64,000 nt of DNA from DAINPP01 sp963667315 (lineage in GTDB: Bacteria; Thermotogota; Thermotogae; MWEM01): the NCBI GenBank assembly GCA_963667315.1, contig OY763325.1, forward strand, positions 2,852,001 to 2,916,000, given 5' to 3'. The notes below the pieces were generated by a model. The model saw nothing but the letters and a program-made list of their open reading frames with translations. It did no database searches and had not been told where the DNA came from. A program made the translations under genes and the position numbers. Shown piece by piece: positions 24,952 to 34,067 of this stretch. Numbering within the stretch: the stretch's first letter is position 1; each line of letters starts with the position of its first letter.

Positions 24952-27146
24952 TGGCGAAAAAACCGGATTTTACAAAAATAGCATTCTCCTCAAAGAATGA
25001 ATCGGGAACGTATACCGAGTGGCAAAAAGAAGCCTCGCAGAAATTGGGGAAGGATTTAGACGAGTATAAATGGATGACGAATGAAAGAATAGAAGTTGAT
25101 CCGCTTTATCATCGAGCGGACTATGACGGGCTGGAACATCTGAAATTTACAGCGGGGCTGCCACCATTCCTGAGAGGTCCGTATGCCACCATGTATGTGT
25201 TCAGACCGTGGACCATCAGGCAATATGCCGGATTCTCGACGGCAGAAGAGAGCAATGCCTTTTACAGAAGAAATCTTGCAGCCGGACAGAAAGGGCTTTC
25301 AGTTGCCTTTGACCTTGCAACACACAGAGGATATGACTCCGATCATGAAAGAGTTGTCGGTGATGTTGGGAAGGCAGGGGTTGCCGTTGACAGTATCCTT
25401 GACATGAAGACACTTTTCGATGGCATTCCGCTGGGTGAGATGTCCGTTTCCATGACGATGAACGGAGCGGTTCTGCCAATCATGGCGTTCTATATCGTCG
25501 CTGCCGAAGAACAGGGTGTAAACAAGGCGGATCTCAAGGGAACCATTCAGAACGATATCCTTAAAGAATACATGGTGCGAAATACATATATCTATCCACC
25601 ACAGATGTCCATGAAGATTATTGCGGATATCTTTAGCTACACGTCACAGAATATGCCGAAGTTTAACAGTATCAGTATCTCCGGTTATCATATGCAGGAA
25701 GCGGGAGCGACAGCGGATATCGAGCTGGGTTACACGCTCGCAGATGGACTTGAATACATCAAAACGGGGGTTGATGCCGGAATCGATATCGATTCATTCG
25801 CCCCGAGACTCTCCTTCTTCTGGGGAATCGGTATGAATTATTTTATGGAAGTGGCAAAGATGCGAGCGGCGAGGATGCTATGGGCAAAGATCATCAAGAA
25901 GTTCAACCCGAAGAATCCGAAGTCCATGTCCCTGCGAACCCATTCACAGACTTCCGGTTGGAGTCTTCAGGAACAGGATCCGTACAATAACGTTGCCAGA
26001 ACCTGTATTGAAGCGATGGGTGCTGTACTTGGTCATACGCAATCGCTTCATACCAATGCATTGGACGAAGCAATTGCCCTTCCGACAGATTTCTCGGCGA
26101 GAATTGCGAGAAATACACAGATTTATCTTCAGAAGGAAACCGGTATCTGCGATGTTATCGATCCGTGGGCCGGCTCGTATTATGTTGAAAAACTGACGGA
26201 TGAACTTGCAAGAAAGGCATGGGCCCATATAGAAGAGATTGAATCACTCGGCGGTATGGCCAAGGCTATCGAGACAGGCGTTCCAAAGATGAGAATAGAA
26301 GAGGCTGCGGCAAGGCGCCAGGCGAAGATTGATTCCGCAAGGGAAGAAATCATCGGAACCAATGCCTACAGGCTTGAAGAAGAAGAGCCGATCGATATCC
26401 TTGAAGTGGACAATACAGCGGTTAGAGAATCACAGATAAAGAGGTTGAAGAAATTGAGAGCAGAAAGAGATGAGGAAAAGGTTCAGAAGAGTCTTGCAGC
26501 GATCACCAAAGCGGCGGAAAGCGGAGAAGGAAATCTCCTTGAACTGTCCGTCGAAGCGGCAAGGAACAGGGCTTCACTTGGAGAAATCTCAGATGCCATC
26601 GAAAAGATCAGTGGGAGACATAAGGCGGTTATACGATCAATCTCAGGTGTTTACAGCAGTGAATACAAGGAAGCCGATGAGATAGAAAAAGTCAAGAAGA
26701 TGGCAGATGAATTTGAGGAGAAAGAAGGAAGAAGACCCAGAATCATGGTTGCAAAGATGGGTCAGGATGGACACGACAGAGGTGCAAAGGTTGTATCAAC
26801 GGCATTTGCAGATATGGGATTCGATGTCGATATCGGCCCTCTTTTCCAGACCCCTTCAGAAACAGCGGCACAGGCTGTCGAAAATGATGTGCATGTGATT
26901 GGAATGAGTTCTCTCGCGGCCGGACATAAGACCTTGTTGCCACAGCTCGTTGAAGAGCTTGAAAAGCTGGGTAGAGGCGATATCATGATTGTCGTTGGCG
27001 GCGTTATCCCGGCTCAGGATTATGAATATCTCAGACAGCATGGGGCTTCACATATCTTCGGACCCGGCACCGTCCTTCCGGTATCCGCTCAGAAGGTTAT
27101 TAAAGAATTGTTTGAAAGACTTGGACTCAACGATGAAGAAGAATGA
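24951..27146 (+). CDS. mutB: Methylmalonyl-CoA mutase, large (catalytic) subunit
   Basis: The 731-residue catalytic subunit. The barrel contains RPWTIRQYAGFSTAEESNAF, LSVAFDLATHRGYDSD and ARNTQIYLQKETGI. The C-terminal cobalamin domain carries the DxHxxG ligand in MGQDGHDRGAKV plus SSLAAGHKTL and VVGGVIPAQDY. The ATG at 24951 is used (GGGGGCGG upstream); an in-frame start at 24924 lies inside mutA. With mutA and meaB it forms a complete mutase module; the epimerase gene is not in the window. Confidence 0.95.
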   Translation: MAKKPDFTKIAFSSKNESGTYTEWQKEASQKLGKDLDEYKWMTNERIEVDPLYHRADYDGLEHLKFTAGLPPFLRGPYATMYVFRPWTIRQYAGFSTAEESNAFYRRNLAAGQKGLSVAFDLATHRGYDSDHERVVGDVGKAGVAVDSILDMKTLFDGIPLGEMSVSMTMNGAVLPIMAFYIVAAEEQGVNKADLKGTIQNDILKEYMVRNTYIYPPQMSMKIIADIFSYTSQNMPKFNSISISGYHMQEAGATADIELGYTLADGLEYIKTGVDAGIDIDSFAPRLSFFWGIGMNYFMEVAKMRAARMLWAKIIKKFNPKNPKSMSLRTHSQTSGWSLQEQDPYNNVARTCIEAMGAVLGHTQSLHTNALDEAIALPTDFSARIARNTQIYLQKETGICDVIDPWAGSYYVEKLTDELARKAWAHIEEIESLGGMAKAIETGVPKMRIEEAAARRQAKIDSAREEIIGTNAYRLEEEEPIDILEVDNTAVRESQIKRLKKLRAERDEEKVQKSLAAITKAAESGEGNLLELSVEAARNRASLGEISDAIEKISGRHKAVIRSISGVYSSEYKEADEIEKVKKMADEFEEKEGRRPRIMVAKMGQDGHDRGAKVVSTAFADMGFDVDIGPLFQTPSETAAQAVENDVHVIGMSSLAAGHKTLLPQLVEELEKLGRGDIMIVVGGVIPAQDYEYLRQHGASHIFGPGTVLPVSAQKVIKELFERLGLNDEEE

Positions 27147-28260
27147 CGAGATAAAGCGCCCAAAATGGGTTCCTGAGAACTCATCGAAAGATTTTACAAC
27201 TTCCGTCATGGCTGGTATCAATTCCAGCCATGACGGTTTTTCAAGCGGTGTGAGAAAAGCACAGCGCCCCATAAAAAAAAGGAAGAAACTTAGCCTGGAG
27301 GATTATGAAAGAGGCGTCCTTGACGGGAATCGAACCATCCTTGCCCGTGCCATTACGCTGGTAGAGAGTAATTCTCATAAACACAGGGATATGGCTGAAG
27401 ACCTGATTAAAAAGATTCTTCCTTCTGCCGGAAAATCCATCAGAATTGGAATTACCGGAATGCCGGGAGCCGGAAAGAGTACGTTTATTGAGGCCCTTGG
27501 CAATTATCTCTGTGATAAAGGTCACAAGGTGGCTGTTCTTGCGGTCGATCCGTCAAGTTCTCTGACAAAGGGAAGCATTCTGGGGGATAAAACAAGAATG
27601 GAAAAACTTTCAACGCGAAAAGAGGCGTTTATACGCCCTTCACCCTCCGGCGGGGTACTCGGTGGGGTTGCGCGAAAGAGTCGTGAAACGATGATTCTCT
27701 GTGAAGCGGCGGGGTATGATGTGATTCTGGTGGAAACAGTCGGTGTCGGACAGAGCGAGATTACCGTTCGGTCTATGGTGGACTTCTTTCTACTCGTTAC
27801 CATTACCGGAGCAGGAGATGAATTGCAGGGCATGAAAAAAGGTGTGATGGAATTGGCCGACTCCGTCCTGATCAACAAGGCAGATGGTGAGAATAAGACC
27901 AAAGCGGAGGTTACAAAAGAGGAATTCAACCGGATTCTTCATTATCTTCAGCCTTCAACACCGGAATGGATCACACAGGCTTATACGGCTTCTTCCATTG
28001 AAGGAACGGGGATTGACAACATCTGGGATGTGATCTGTCAGTTCAAGGAAAAGACAACCGAGACGGGTTTTTTTATGAAACGGCGGCATTCACAGGAAAT
28101 CGACTGGATGAAGGCGATGATTGACGAATACCTTCGAAAGCGTTTTTATGAGAACGAAGCGGTTAAGGGAGACTTTGAGATTGTTCAGCATCTGATTCTG
28201 AATGGAAATTTAACACCTGCTTTGGGTGCACAGAGACTCATTAAACATATTGAGGAATAA
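27133..28260 (+). CDS. meaB: MeaB/ArgK-type G protein, methylmalonyl-CoA mutase chaperone
   Basis: A P-loop GTPase that loads and protects cobalamin on the mutase. The 375-residue protein has Walker A GMPGAGKSTF, AVDPSSSLTKGSILGDKTRM, ETVGVGQSE and base-specificity INKAD. An N-terminal extension of about 55 polar residues precedes the usual helical arm. ATG 27133 overlaps the mutB 3' end by 14 bases, which fits coupled synthesis with the enzyme it serves. Confidence 0.93.
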   Translation: MKKNDEIKRPKWVPENSSKDFTTSVMAGINSSHDGFSSGVRKAQRPIKKRKKLSLEDYERGVLDGNRTILARAITLVESNSHKHRDMAEDLIKKILPSAGKSIRIGITGMPGAGKSTFIEALGNYLCDKGHKVAVLAVDPSSSLTKGSILGDKTRMEKLSTRKEAFIRPSPSGGVLGGVARKSRETMILCEAAGYDVILVETVGVGQSEITVRSMVDFFLLVTITGAGDELQGMKKGVMELADSVLINKADGENKTKAEVTKEEFNRILHYLQPSTPEWITQAYTASSIEGTGIDNIWDVICQFKEKTTETGFFMKRRHSQEIDWMKAMIDEYLRKRFYENEAVKGDFEIVQHLILNGNLTPALGAQRLIKHIEE

Positions 28261-28302
28261 GCGGATCGTTAGTTGCAGCCACCAAAAAACGTAATGAATA
28301 CT

Positions 28303-28350
28303 AAAGGGGATGAATTGATAGTGTCTGAAGTATACCCATTCATCCCCTTT
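28303..28350. terminator. 12-bp inverted repeat between meaB and ptuB
   Basis: AAAGGGGATGAA (28303-28314) and TTCATCCCCTTT (28339-28350) are perfectly complementary, separated by 24 bases. The right arm includes part of the ptuB stop codon. The genes are convergent, so a shared terminator is likely, but T-runs are short and the loop is long. Confidence 0.5.
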
Positions 28351-28999
28351 ACTTTATGAAATCCCTATCATCTGCAAAATACCGAATAATATTACAAAAG
28401 GAAGGAAGTAGGCCCTTTTCATCCACATGATGAGAGAAAGCAGCAGCGAATTCTGAGTCGAAATCTTCATCGAAGTATCCGATGGCAATCAGTGCATTCT
28501 TTCGGGCTTCTTTCAGTTTATATTCATTCAATCCAAGTTTCTTTATCATAAAATCAGCCCGTTTGTCTTTTGAAAGGATGCTGCCGTCAGCTGCATAACT
28601 GAAATGATCTTCGCAGTCTTTCTGAAGTGGAGAGATCATAAAATCTTTATTATACCAGTTTTCCTTGTGATGGCCGCAGGAATTGCCACCCTTTTTGATA
28701 CCCAGAGTGCCGTTGCATGAGAGCATAATATTGTAATAATCCGTGAGGTATTTTCTTTTCTCCCCTTTTTTTGAACGGGATTGCGGGAAATAATGTTCGA
28801 TGTGAAAATCATCGTGTTCAATTCTACCGCAGCAATAGCAGCAAAGTCCTTTTTGTTCTGTTATCAATTGTAGCTTTACCTGATCTTTCAAGTCTGAGGG
28901 AATTGTTTCATAATTCGGATAGTTTCCATATCTGGTATGGATATCATTCAACCATTTCTTGTATTTTTGGGGTGGAGGGAGTTTTTGAATATGAATCAT
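28349..28999 (-). CDS. ptuB: HNH endonuclease-like protein, PtuB family (Septu-like defence)
   Basis: A 216-residue protein of the type found beside PtuA ATPases. The first Cys pair (LCCYCCGRI) is followed by a HIEHYFPQS core, a DYYNIMLSC block and NSCGHHKENW, which form a zinc-supported HNH-like fold. In Septu systems PtuB is the nuclease partner. Its ATG overlaps the ATPase stop (ATGA), so the two are made together. No reverse transcriptase is nearby, so this is not the retron form. Confidence 0.8.
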   Translation of the reverse strand: MIHIQKLPPPQKYKKWLNDIHTRYGNYPNYETIPSDLKDQVKLQLITEQKGLCCYCCGRIEHDDFHIEHYFPQSRSKKGEKRKYLTDYYNIMLSCNGTLGIKKGGNSCGHHKENWYNKDFMISPLQKDCEDHFSYAADGSILSKDKRADFMIKKLGLNEYKLKEARKNALIAIGYFDEDFDSEFAAAFSHHVDEKGLLPSFCNIIRYFADDRDFIK

Positions 29000-30318
29000 C
29001 TCTTAAATAACCCTCTTCTGATGAGGATTTCTGCACGAACGAGTTCGGGATTTTGTTTTGTAAGGATACTTGACAGCGAATCGTACAGTATCTTGGCCTT
29101 TGCATAATCTTTTGATGCGATATGGATAAATAATTGATTCAGATCCTTTGAAATTTGTTCGTTTTCTTTTCGGGTGTCCATGAATTGTTCGAGGATATAG
29201 TTGGAATCTCTACCGAAAGTCGAATCAATTGGTTCACAGCTGATTTCATTAGCGGCTTTTCTGTAAAATTTGTAGATGCTGATCTCGTCTTTTAATTCTC
29301 CGAGAACTTGAGGCGAATGGGTAGTCAGGATGAATTGCACACCGGGAAAGACCTTTCTTAAATTGTGAATGATATTTCTCTGCCATCTTGGGTGAAGATG
29401 CAGTTCTACTTCATCGATCATGATGATGGCATCGGAATGCATGGGATTGTTCATATGGGGATTGGCGATGTGTAAGCGTCTTGCGATATCACCAATCAGT
29501 GAAATCAGTACTTTTTCACCTTCTGAAAGCTGTTCGATAGTGAAATCTTTTTCAAATTTGGTAAACAGCATTTGTATTTTTTCCCCGCGCCTTATCACGC
29601 TCACATTTGTAATATCCGGCAAAAAGATACAAATGGCATCTTTGATGCGTTCTAAATGGCTCAAGGCATAAATATTGTACAAGTCAAGCATATCGTTTGA
29701 GCGACACCATTCATAAAATTCTTCGAAATAAGTGTTTGGATCAAGACAGTTGTAATAAATTTCCTCCCCCACATAAAAATCGGGGAGGGTTTTCCCATAG
29801 GATTCTTTTTTTTCCATAGAATCCAGGGATCTGTAAGCGGTGTAGTTTAGAATAAGCGGTGTGTAAGAATCATGATCCTCGAAGTCTTTGATAAACTCAG
29901 CTTTGAATGACTCGAAGTCTTTCATGTCCACTTCATTGAAAAATTCGGGTTTTTTCTTTCCCTCTCTTTTTACTACGGGGAGTATGCCCTGTTGATTGTT
30001 ATGTTTTTTCTCTTTAGGCGTCTCAAACGGGACTCTTCTGATCTTGAGTGTCTTTTGATTTTCTTCAAAAAGAGCGATGCAGAGTATTTCCGTTTGTGTT
30101 TCTCCGAAAGTCATATCTGAGTCGTTGAGTGTCAGAGGTTTGTTTTTCCCGGGGACAAGACTATTGATAAGTGGATAAAAAAGGGTTGAAACAGCCTTTA
30201 AAATGGAAGATTTCCCGGTACCGTTCTCACCGAAAAAAATGGCGCTTTTTTCATCAAAGTCAATTTTTACCTGTTTAATCCCTCTGTAGTTTTTTAATGT
30301 AAGTGTACTTAGCTTGAT
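28996..30318 (-). CDS. ptuA: AAA/ABC-type ATPase, PtuA-like (Septu-like defence), probable ATC start
   Basis: A 440-residue SMC/OLD-like ATPase: Walker A FFGENGTGKSSIL near residue 34, signature LSEGEKVLISLIG, Walker B AIIMIDEVELHLHP and the switch motif TTHSPQVLGEL. The first ATG (30114) would delete Walker A. Upstream the frame is open to a TGA two codons before ATC 30318 and contains no ATG, GTG or TTG before the P-loop. ATC 30318 lies 7 bases after AAGGTG and gives (M)KLSTLTLKNYRG, the expected N-terminus. With PtuB it resembles Septu anti-phage modules. Confidence 0.82.
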   Translation of the reverse strand: MKLSTLTLKNYRGIKQVKIDFDEKSAIFFGENGTGKSSILKAVSTLFYPLINSLVPGKNKPLTLNDSDMTFGETQTEILCIALFEENQKTLKIRRVPFETPKEKKHNNQQGILPVVKREGKKKPEFFNEVDMKDFESFKAEFIKDFEDHDSYTPLILNYTAYRSLDSMEKKESYGKTLPDFYVGEEIYYNCLDPNTYFEEFYEWCRSNDMLDLYNIYALSHLERIKDAICIFLPDITNVSVIRRGEKIQMLFTKFEKDFTIEQLSEGEKVLISLIGDIARRLHIANPHMNNPMHSDAIIMIDEVELHLHPRWQRNIIHNLRKVFPGVQFILTTHSPQVLGELKDEISIYKFYRKAANEISCEPIDSTFGRDSNYILEQFMDTRKENEQISKDLNQLFIHIASKDYAKAKILYDSLSSILTKQNPELVRAEILIRRGLFKR

Positions 30319-30349
30319 AGGCGATCACCTTTTCATTTGAAAATACTGT

Positions 30350-30378
30350 TAAAAAGGGCAGATACGGTGATCTGCCCT
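30350..30378 (-). terminator. Terminator of the 20-gene minus-strand array
   Basis: Perfect 9-bp stem AGGGCAGAT/ATCTGCCCT (30355-30363 with 30370-30378), followed on the minus strand by five T (30350-30354). It lies 21 bases past the MalG-like stop. Confidence 0.9.
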
Positions 30379-30399
30379 ATGGTATTTAAAATATTTGCT

Positions 30400-32736
30400 T
30401 TATTTCAATCCCGTTCTTGCAATCCCCTGTATAAAGTATTTCTGTACAAACAGGAAAAGAATAACGACCGGTAGCATCGAGAATGTTGAGGCTGCCATCA
30501 GCTGATTGTACAAGGTTCCCACTTCGGAACTGAAATTCGCCAATCCGACGGGCAATGTTCTGACTTCCGGACTTTTTGTAACGATGAGGACCCATAGGAA
30601 AGCATTCCAGCTTCCGATAAATTTCAGGAGTGAACCGGTGATGATAACCGGTTTGGACAGAGGTACCATGATTTTCCAGAGGAAGCCCCATTTGGAAATA
30701 CCATCAATCCTTCCGGCATCGTAAAGTTCATCCGGAATCGTCATGAAGTGCTGTCTGAGCAGGAATATGACAAATACACTGACGGTCCAGGGGACGATCA
30801 ATGCAAAGTATGTATCGATCCAGCCGAAAGCGGACAGCGTAATGTAGTTTGGTACGAGCAATACTTCTCCCGGAACCATCATCGTTGACAGGAACAGCAT
30901 GAAGATAAAATTCTTTCCCCAGAATTTTAACTTGGCAAATGCAAAGGCCGCCATCGCCGCAAACAATATATCCAATACGGTTGTGGATAAAGCGATAAGA
31001 ACGGTATTGAAATAATAATTTCCAAAGTACTTACCGAGTTGCCAGGCATTCACATAGTTCTGGAAGACGTTCCGGAAGACTTCGCCGAATGTGAAATCCA
31101 CCTTCATGGCAGGTGTTTCATCCCATAACCAGACCGGATGGGCTCCGTTTAACGTGATCTCTATCGATCTGAGATTTTTATACCTTACATTATCCACAAA
31201 ATCAGGAGCTTCTATGAGTTCCATCTTGTTGTAGATGTCTGAGAAGAGAGATGTGTAATACTGTGCAAACTCCTCAAATTCGATCTTTTGTGCGAGAATT
31301 CTATTGGACTTTCCGGAATCATTTGTAACTTTGTCCAGAGCATCAAGTACCTGGTGATATTCCGTCAATAATTCGGTTTTAATCGTTCCGTCCAAGGAAG
31401 AAGTTTCCAGCACAGCATCTATTGCAGCGCTGTTAAACAGCTCTCGATTGACTGAACGAATCAGATCTTCGTCCTCTAAATCGTTTAGCATTGCGGCAAA
31501 CTTGATCAGAGAGGTGTTTAAAATGGTAAAGGTTTCGTTTGACAGGTTATAGTTCACAAAGTTTTTATCAAACTGATTATCCAATTCAGAATAAACGCGA
31601 TTGGTACTATTTTCCATATCCTGATCGATAAGCGATTTAGCCAGGGCAATCGTCTGATCAGAGTAATGAGAAGCATCGAGCGACATTTTGAGTTCCTCAA
31701 GGATCTTTTCACGGTCTCTGAATTTGAATTTAATCACGGTAGAGTCTGCCCTTTTGTTCTGCGAATCAAAATAGAAGTCATACAGAGCCAGTCCGAGAGC
31801 CACACTGTTGATTGTTTGAAGCAGTGGTGTGGTGATATATTTTTCCGTCAATCTCAGAACAGCCCAATCTGAACTGTTTGCCGGTGCTTCAAGGTTAACA
31901 AACACTTCTTCAGTCTTTGCCTTTAACGCTTCGAGTTCCTCGTATTTCAACGTTGATTCGCCTTTTGAAAAGTCATCAAGATAGAGGTTGAATTTCCCGA
32001 ATCTTGTATTGATTGAGCCATAAAGTTCTGAGATATACGTTTTGATGGCTTCTTTTTCTTTTTTTTCTGCATCTGTGTCATCTTCAGCGATGATTAAGCT
32101 CTTGTGATTAATCATCTTTTCACCGTTTTTACTGACATATGTGTCAATTTGTTCGGCATTTGATCTGAAAGCCTTCACCAATTCCTTTCGTGTGACAGGC
32201 CCTTCTTTATCAAAATACATGAAATTCATGAGAGAATTCATCATCGACATGGGATCATCAATCATTGCCATGTTCGAATAAGTGTCGGTGATCTCTCCTG
32301 GAAGGATATTTTCTTCTGAAAAGAGCCCTTTAAGTTCTTCAAGCGCCGATTCTGAAAGGGTATCCGCATAGTCCACAAAACCCTTCTCGGGACTAAGCTT
32401 CAAGGTCATAATTCCTCTATAGGGGGAATCATCATTGATCGTATAAACCAGAGGACTTTGTGTGGCTGTTTGTGCCTTGATAATCTTGTCGAGATTGAAA
32501 AATTCCTCTATCGTCAAGGCTGAGAAATCTATCGCGATGCCACCGGATCTCACCAGTTCAAGGTTGACATCTCTTTCATTGCTGAAAGAAGTACTGATCC
32601 ATTTTGGAGGCCATGATTCCACTTCACTGTCAAGTTTGAAGGATGTCATAATCATCCAGGCAAAAGGCATGATCATGACTGCAACACCGATAAATACCAG
32701 AACGTATATGATTGTCTTTAGTATTGGATTTTTCAT
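30400..32736 (-). CDS. MalG-like sugar ABC permease with a roughly 460-residue extracytoplasmic insertion
   Basis: A 778-residue inner-membrane permease; ordinary MalG-type proteins have about 280. Residues 1-33 supply TM1 (IIYVLVFIGVAVMIMPFAWM). Residues about 500-778 are a complete MalG core with the EAA loop (YDAGRIDGISKWGFLWKIMV) and the C-terminal GIARTGLK. Between them lies a mostly helical, acidic insert of about 460 residues without membrane segments, so it should project outside the membrane between TM1 and TM2. No frameshift is seen. It is paired with the MalF-like gene upstream; no binding protein or ATPase is encoded here, so the insert may assist substrate capture (inference). 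Confidence 0.88.
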   Translation of the reverse strand: MKNPILKTIIYVLVFIGVAVMIMPFAWMIMTSFKLDSEVESWPPKWISTSFSNERDVNLELVRSGGIAIDFSALTIEEFFNLDKIIKAQTATQSPLVYTINDDSPYRGIMTLKLSPEKGFVDYADTLSESALEELKGLFSEENILPGEITDTYSNMAMIDDPMSMMNSLMNFMYFDKEGPVTRKELVKAFRSNAEQIDTYVSKNGEKMINHKSLIIAEDDTDAEKKEKEAIKTYISELYGSINTRFGKFNLYLDDFSKGESTLKYEELEALKAKTEEVFVNLEAPANSSDWAVLRLTEKYITTPLLQTINSVALGLALYDFYFDSQNKRADSTVIKFKFRDREKILEELKMSLDASHYSDQTIALAKSLIDQDMENSTNRVYSELDNQFDKNFVNYNLSNETFTILNTSLIKFAAMLNDLEDEDLIRSVNRELFNSAAIDAVLETSSLDGTIKTELLTEYHQVLDALDKVTNDSGKSNRILAQKIEFEEFAQYYTSLFSDIYNKMELIEAPDFVDNVRYKNLRSIEITLNGAHPVWLWDETPAMKVDFTFGEVFRNVFQNYVNAWQLGKYFGNYYFNTVLIALSTTVLDILFAAMAAFAFAKLKFWGKNFIFMLFLSTMMVPGEVLLVPNYITLSAFGWIDTYFALIVPWTVSVFVIFLLRQHFMTIPDELYDAGRIDGISKWGFLWKIMVPLSKPVIITGSLLKFIGSWNAFLWVLIVTKSPEVRTLPVGLANFSSEVGTLYNQLMAASTFSMLPVVILFLFVQKYFIQGIARTGLK

Positions 32737-32749
32737 CTGCTATCCCACC

Positions 32750-34063
32750 TTATGAAGTGTAACTGACGCGTTTTCTTCCGGCTCTGAACTGGAAGAAGGT
32801 CAATACGAGAATGATCATGAACAGAACATAGGCAGCCGCACTCGCTTCACCCATTCTCTGATCCTTGTAAAATTTGTTGAATATGTAGTAAACCATGGTC
32901 ATTCCACTGTTGTTGTAAGGTCCGGGTAATTCGTGATACAGAACGAAAATCTGTGTAAAGACCTTAAAATTGCCGATAACCGAAACGATCAATACAAAGA
33001 AGGTTGTCGGTGAGAGCAGCGGCCATGTGATATGTCTGAATTGCTGAAGCTTCGAAGCCCCATCGACTTCAGCTGCTTCATAATAGAATTTGTCGATGGA
33101 CTGCAATCCGGCCAGGAATATGATCGCGTTATAACCCATATTTTTCCAGACGGCTATGATGGATATCGTTGGAATCGTCCACATTTCATCCGTCAACCAG
33201 GGGATCTTGCTTCCGCCAAAAACGGATATAAAGTAGTTCAGCAGACCATAAGAATCGTTGAATATCCATTGCCAGACAAGAGAAATGGCAACGGCGGAGG
33301 TGATATACGGGATAAAGAATGCCGTTCTGTACAAGACTTTTCCTCTGAGAGGCAGATTGAGAAGCATGGCAACGCCAAGTGACAGGATGATTCCCGTCGG
33401 TGTTGTCAGAATAACATAATATAGGGTGTTATAAATGGCTTTTATAAATACGGATGACTCTTTTGCCACCAGCAGATAGTCGAATAATTCAAATCGGACG
33501 CCACTTAACAGTTTTAATCCGATGTAGATGATGATGCCGAGGATAAGCGATGTCCACATTCCGGTACTTTCACTGTCGGGGATTTTCTTTTTCAACAACA
33601 GAATAAAGAATACACCGGCAATGATGACAACGGCAAGAAGCCATTGTAATTCAAATGCCGCGCTCAGCCACGTGATGATGAACAATGCAGCGGAGATCAA
33701 GGCGTAATGGATCTGTTTTGCTCTGAAATCATCAAGACGCCTGTCTCCGAAGTGATTTTTGGCACGAAGCATACCGTTGATCACTTTTGTGATACATAAC
33801 GCTACGATAATATACGCAGCAGAATATAATACGGCTGTTAAAAGGGAGTAAGGCAGGGGCATGTCCATTTCAAAGAGTTTGGTGTAATTTTCAAAACCGT
33901 TGAAATAGGGATTTCTCTGATTGGCAAAATCCCATTTGAAGAAACTGAGGACAAATGAGTAGCCAATAGGCCAGAATACAAAAATACCCAGAATGACAAA
34001 TGCCGGGGTTAAAAAAAGATACGCTTGTAAAGTTTCTTTTATTGTTTTTTTATTCATCTGCAT
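32750..34063 (-). CDS. MalF-like sugar ABC permease with extra membrane segments
   Basis: A 437-residue permease; typical MalF-like proteins without the E. coli P2 loop have about 290-310. TM1 (AYLFLTPAFVILGIFVFWPI) and FNGFENYTKLF are normal. A block of about 140 residues (near 75-215) with roughly four additional hydrophobic helices precedes the core. The EAA loop is EAAEVDGASKLQQFRHITWP. It is encoded 4 bases after the MoaB-like gene and 13 before the MalG-like gene, so it is translated with its partner. The substrate is presumably a saccharide. Confidence 0.88.
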   Translation of the reverse strand: MQMNKKTIKETLQAYLFLTPAFVILGIFVFWPIGYSFVLSFFKWDFANQRNPYFNGFENYTKLFEMDMPLPYSLLTAVLYSAAYIIVALCITKVINGMLRAKNHFGDRRLDDFRAKQIHYALISAALFIITWLSAAFELQWLLAVVIIAGVFFILLLKKKIPDSESTGMWTSLILGIIIYIGLKLLSGVRFELFDYLLVAKESSVFIKAIYNTLYYVILTTPTGIILSLGVAMLLNLPLRGKVLYRTAFFIPYITSAVAISLVWQWIFNDSYGLLNYFISVFGGSKIPWLTDEMWTIPTISIIAVWKNMGYNAIIFLAGLQSIDKFYYEAAEVDGASKLQQFRHITWPLLSPTTFFVLIVSVIGNFKVFTQIFVLYHELPGPYNNSGMTMVYYIFNKFYKDQRMGEASAAAYVLFMIILVLTFFQFRAGRKRVSYTS

Positions 34064-34067
34064 ATGA

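Noticed and set aside
27320..27350. tRNA-like GGGAATCGAACC string
   Set aside because: It lies inside meaB, and no acceptor, anticodon or D-arm can be formed around it.
28349..30318. Retron-associated PtuAB
   Set aside because: No reverse transcriptase or msr/msd-like sequence is found on either side.
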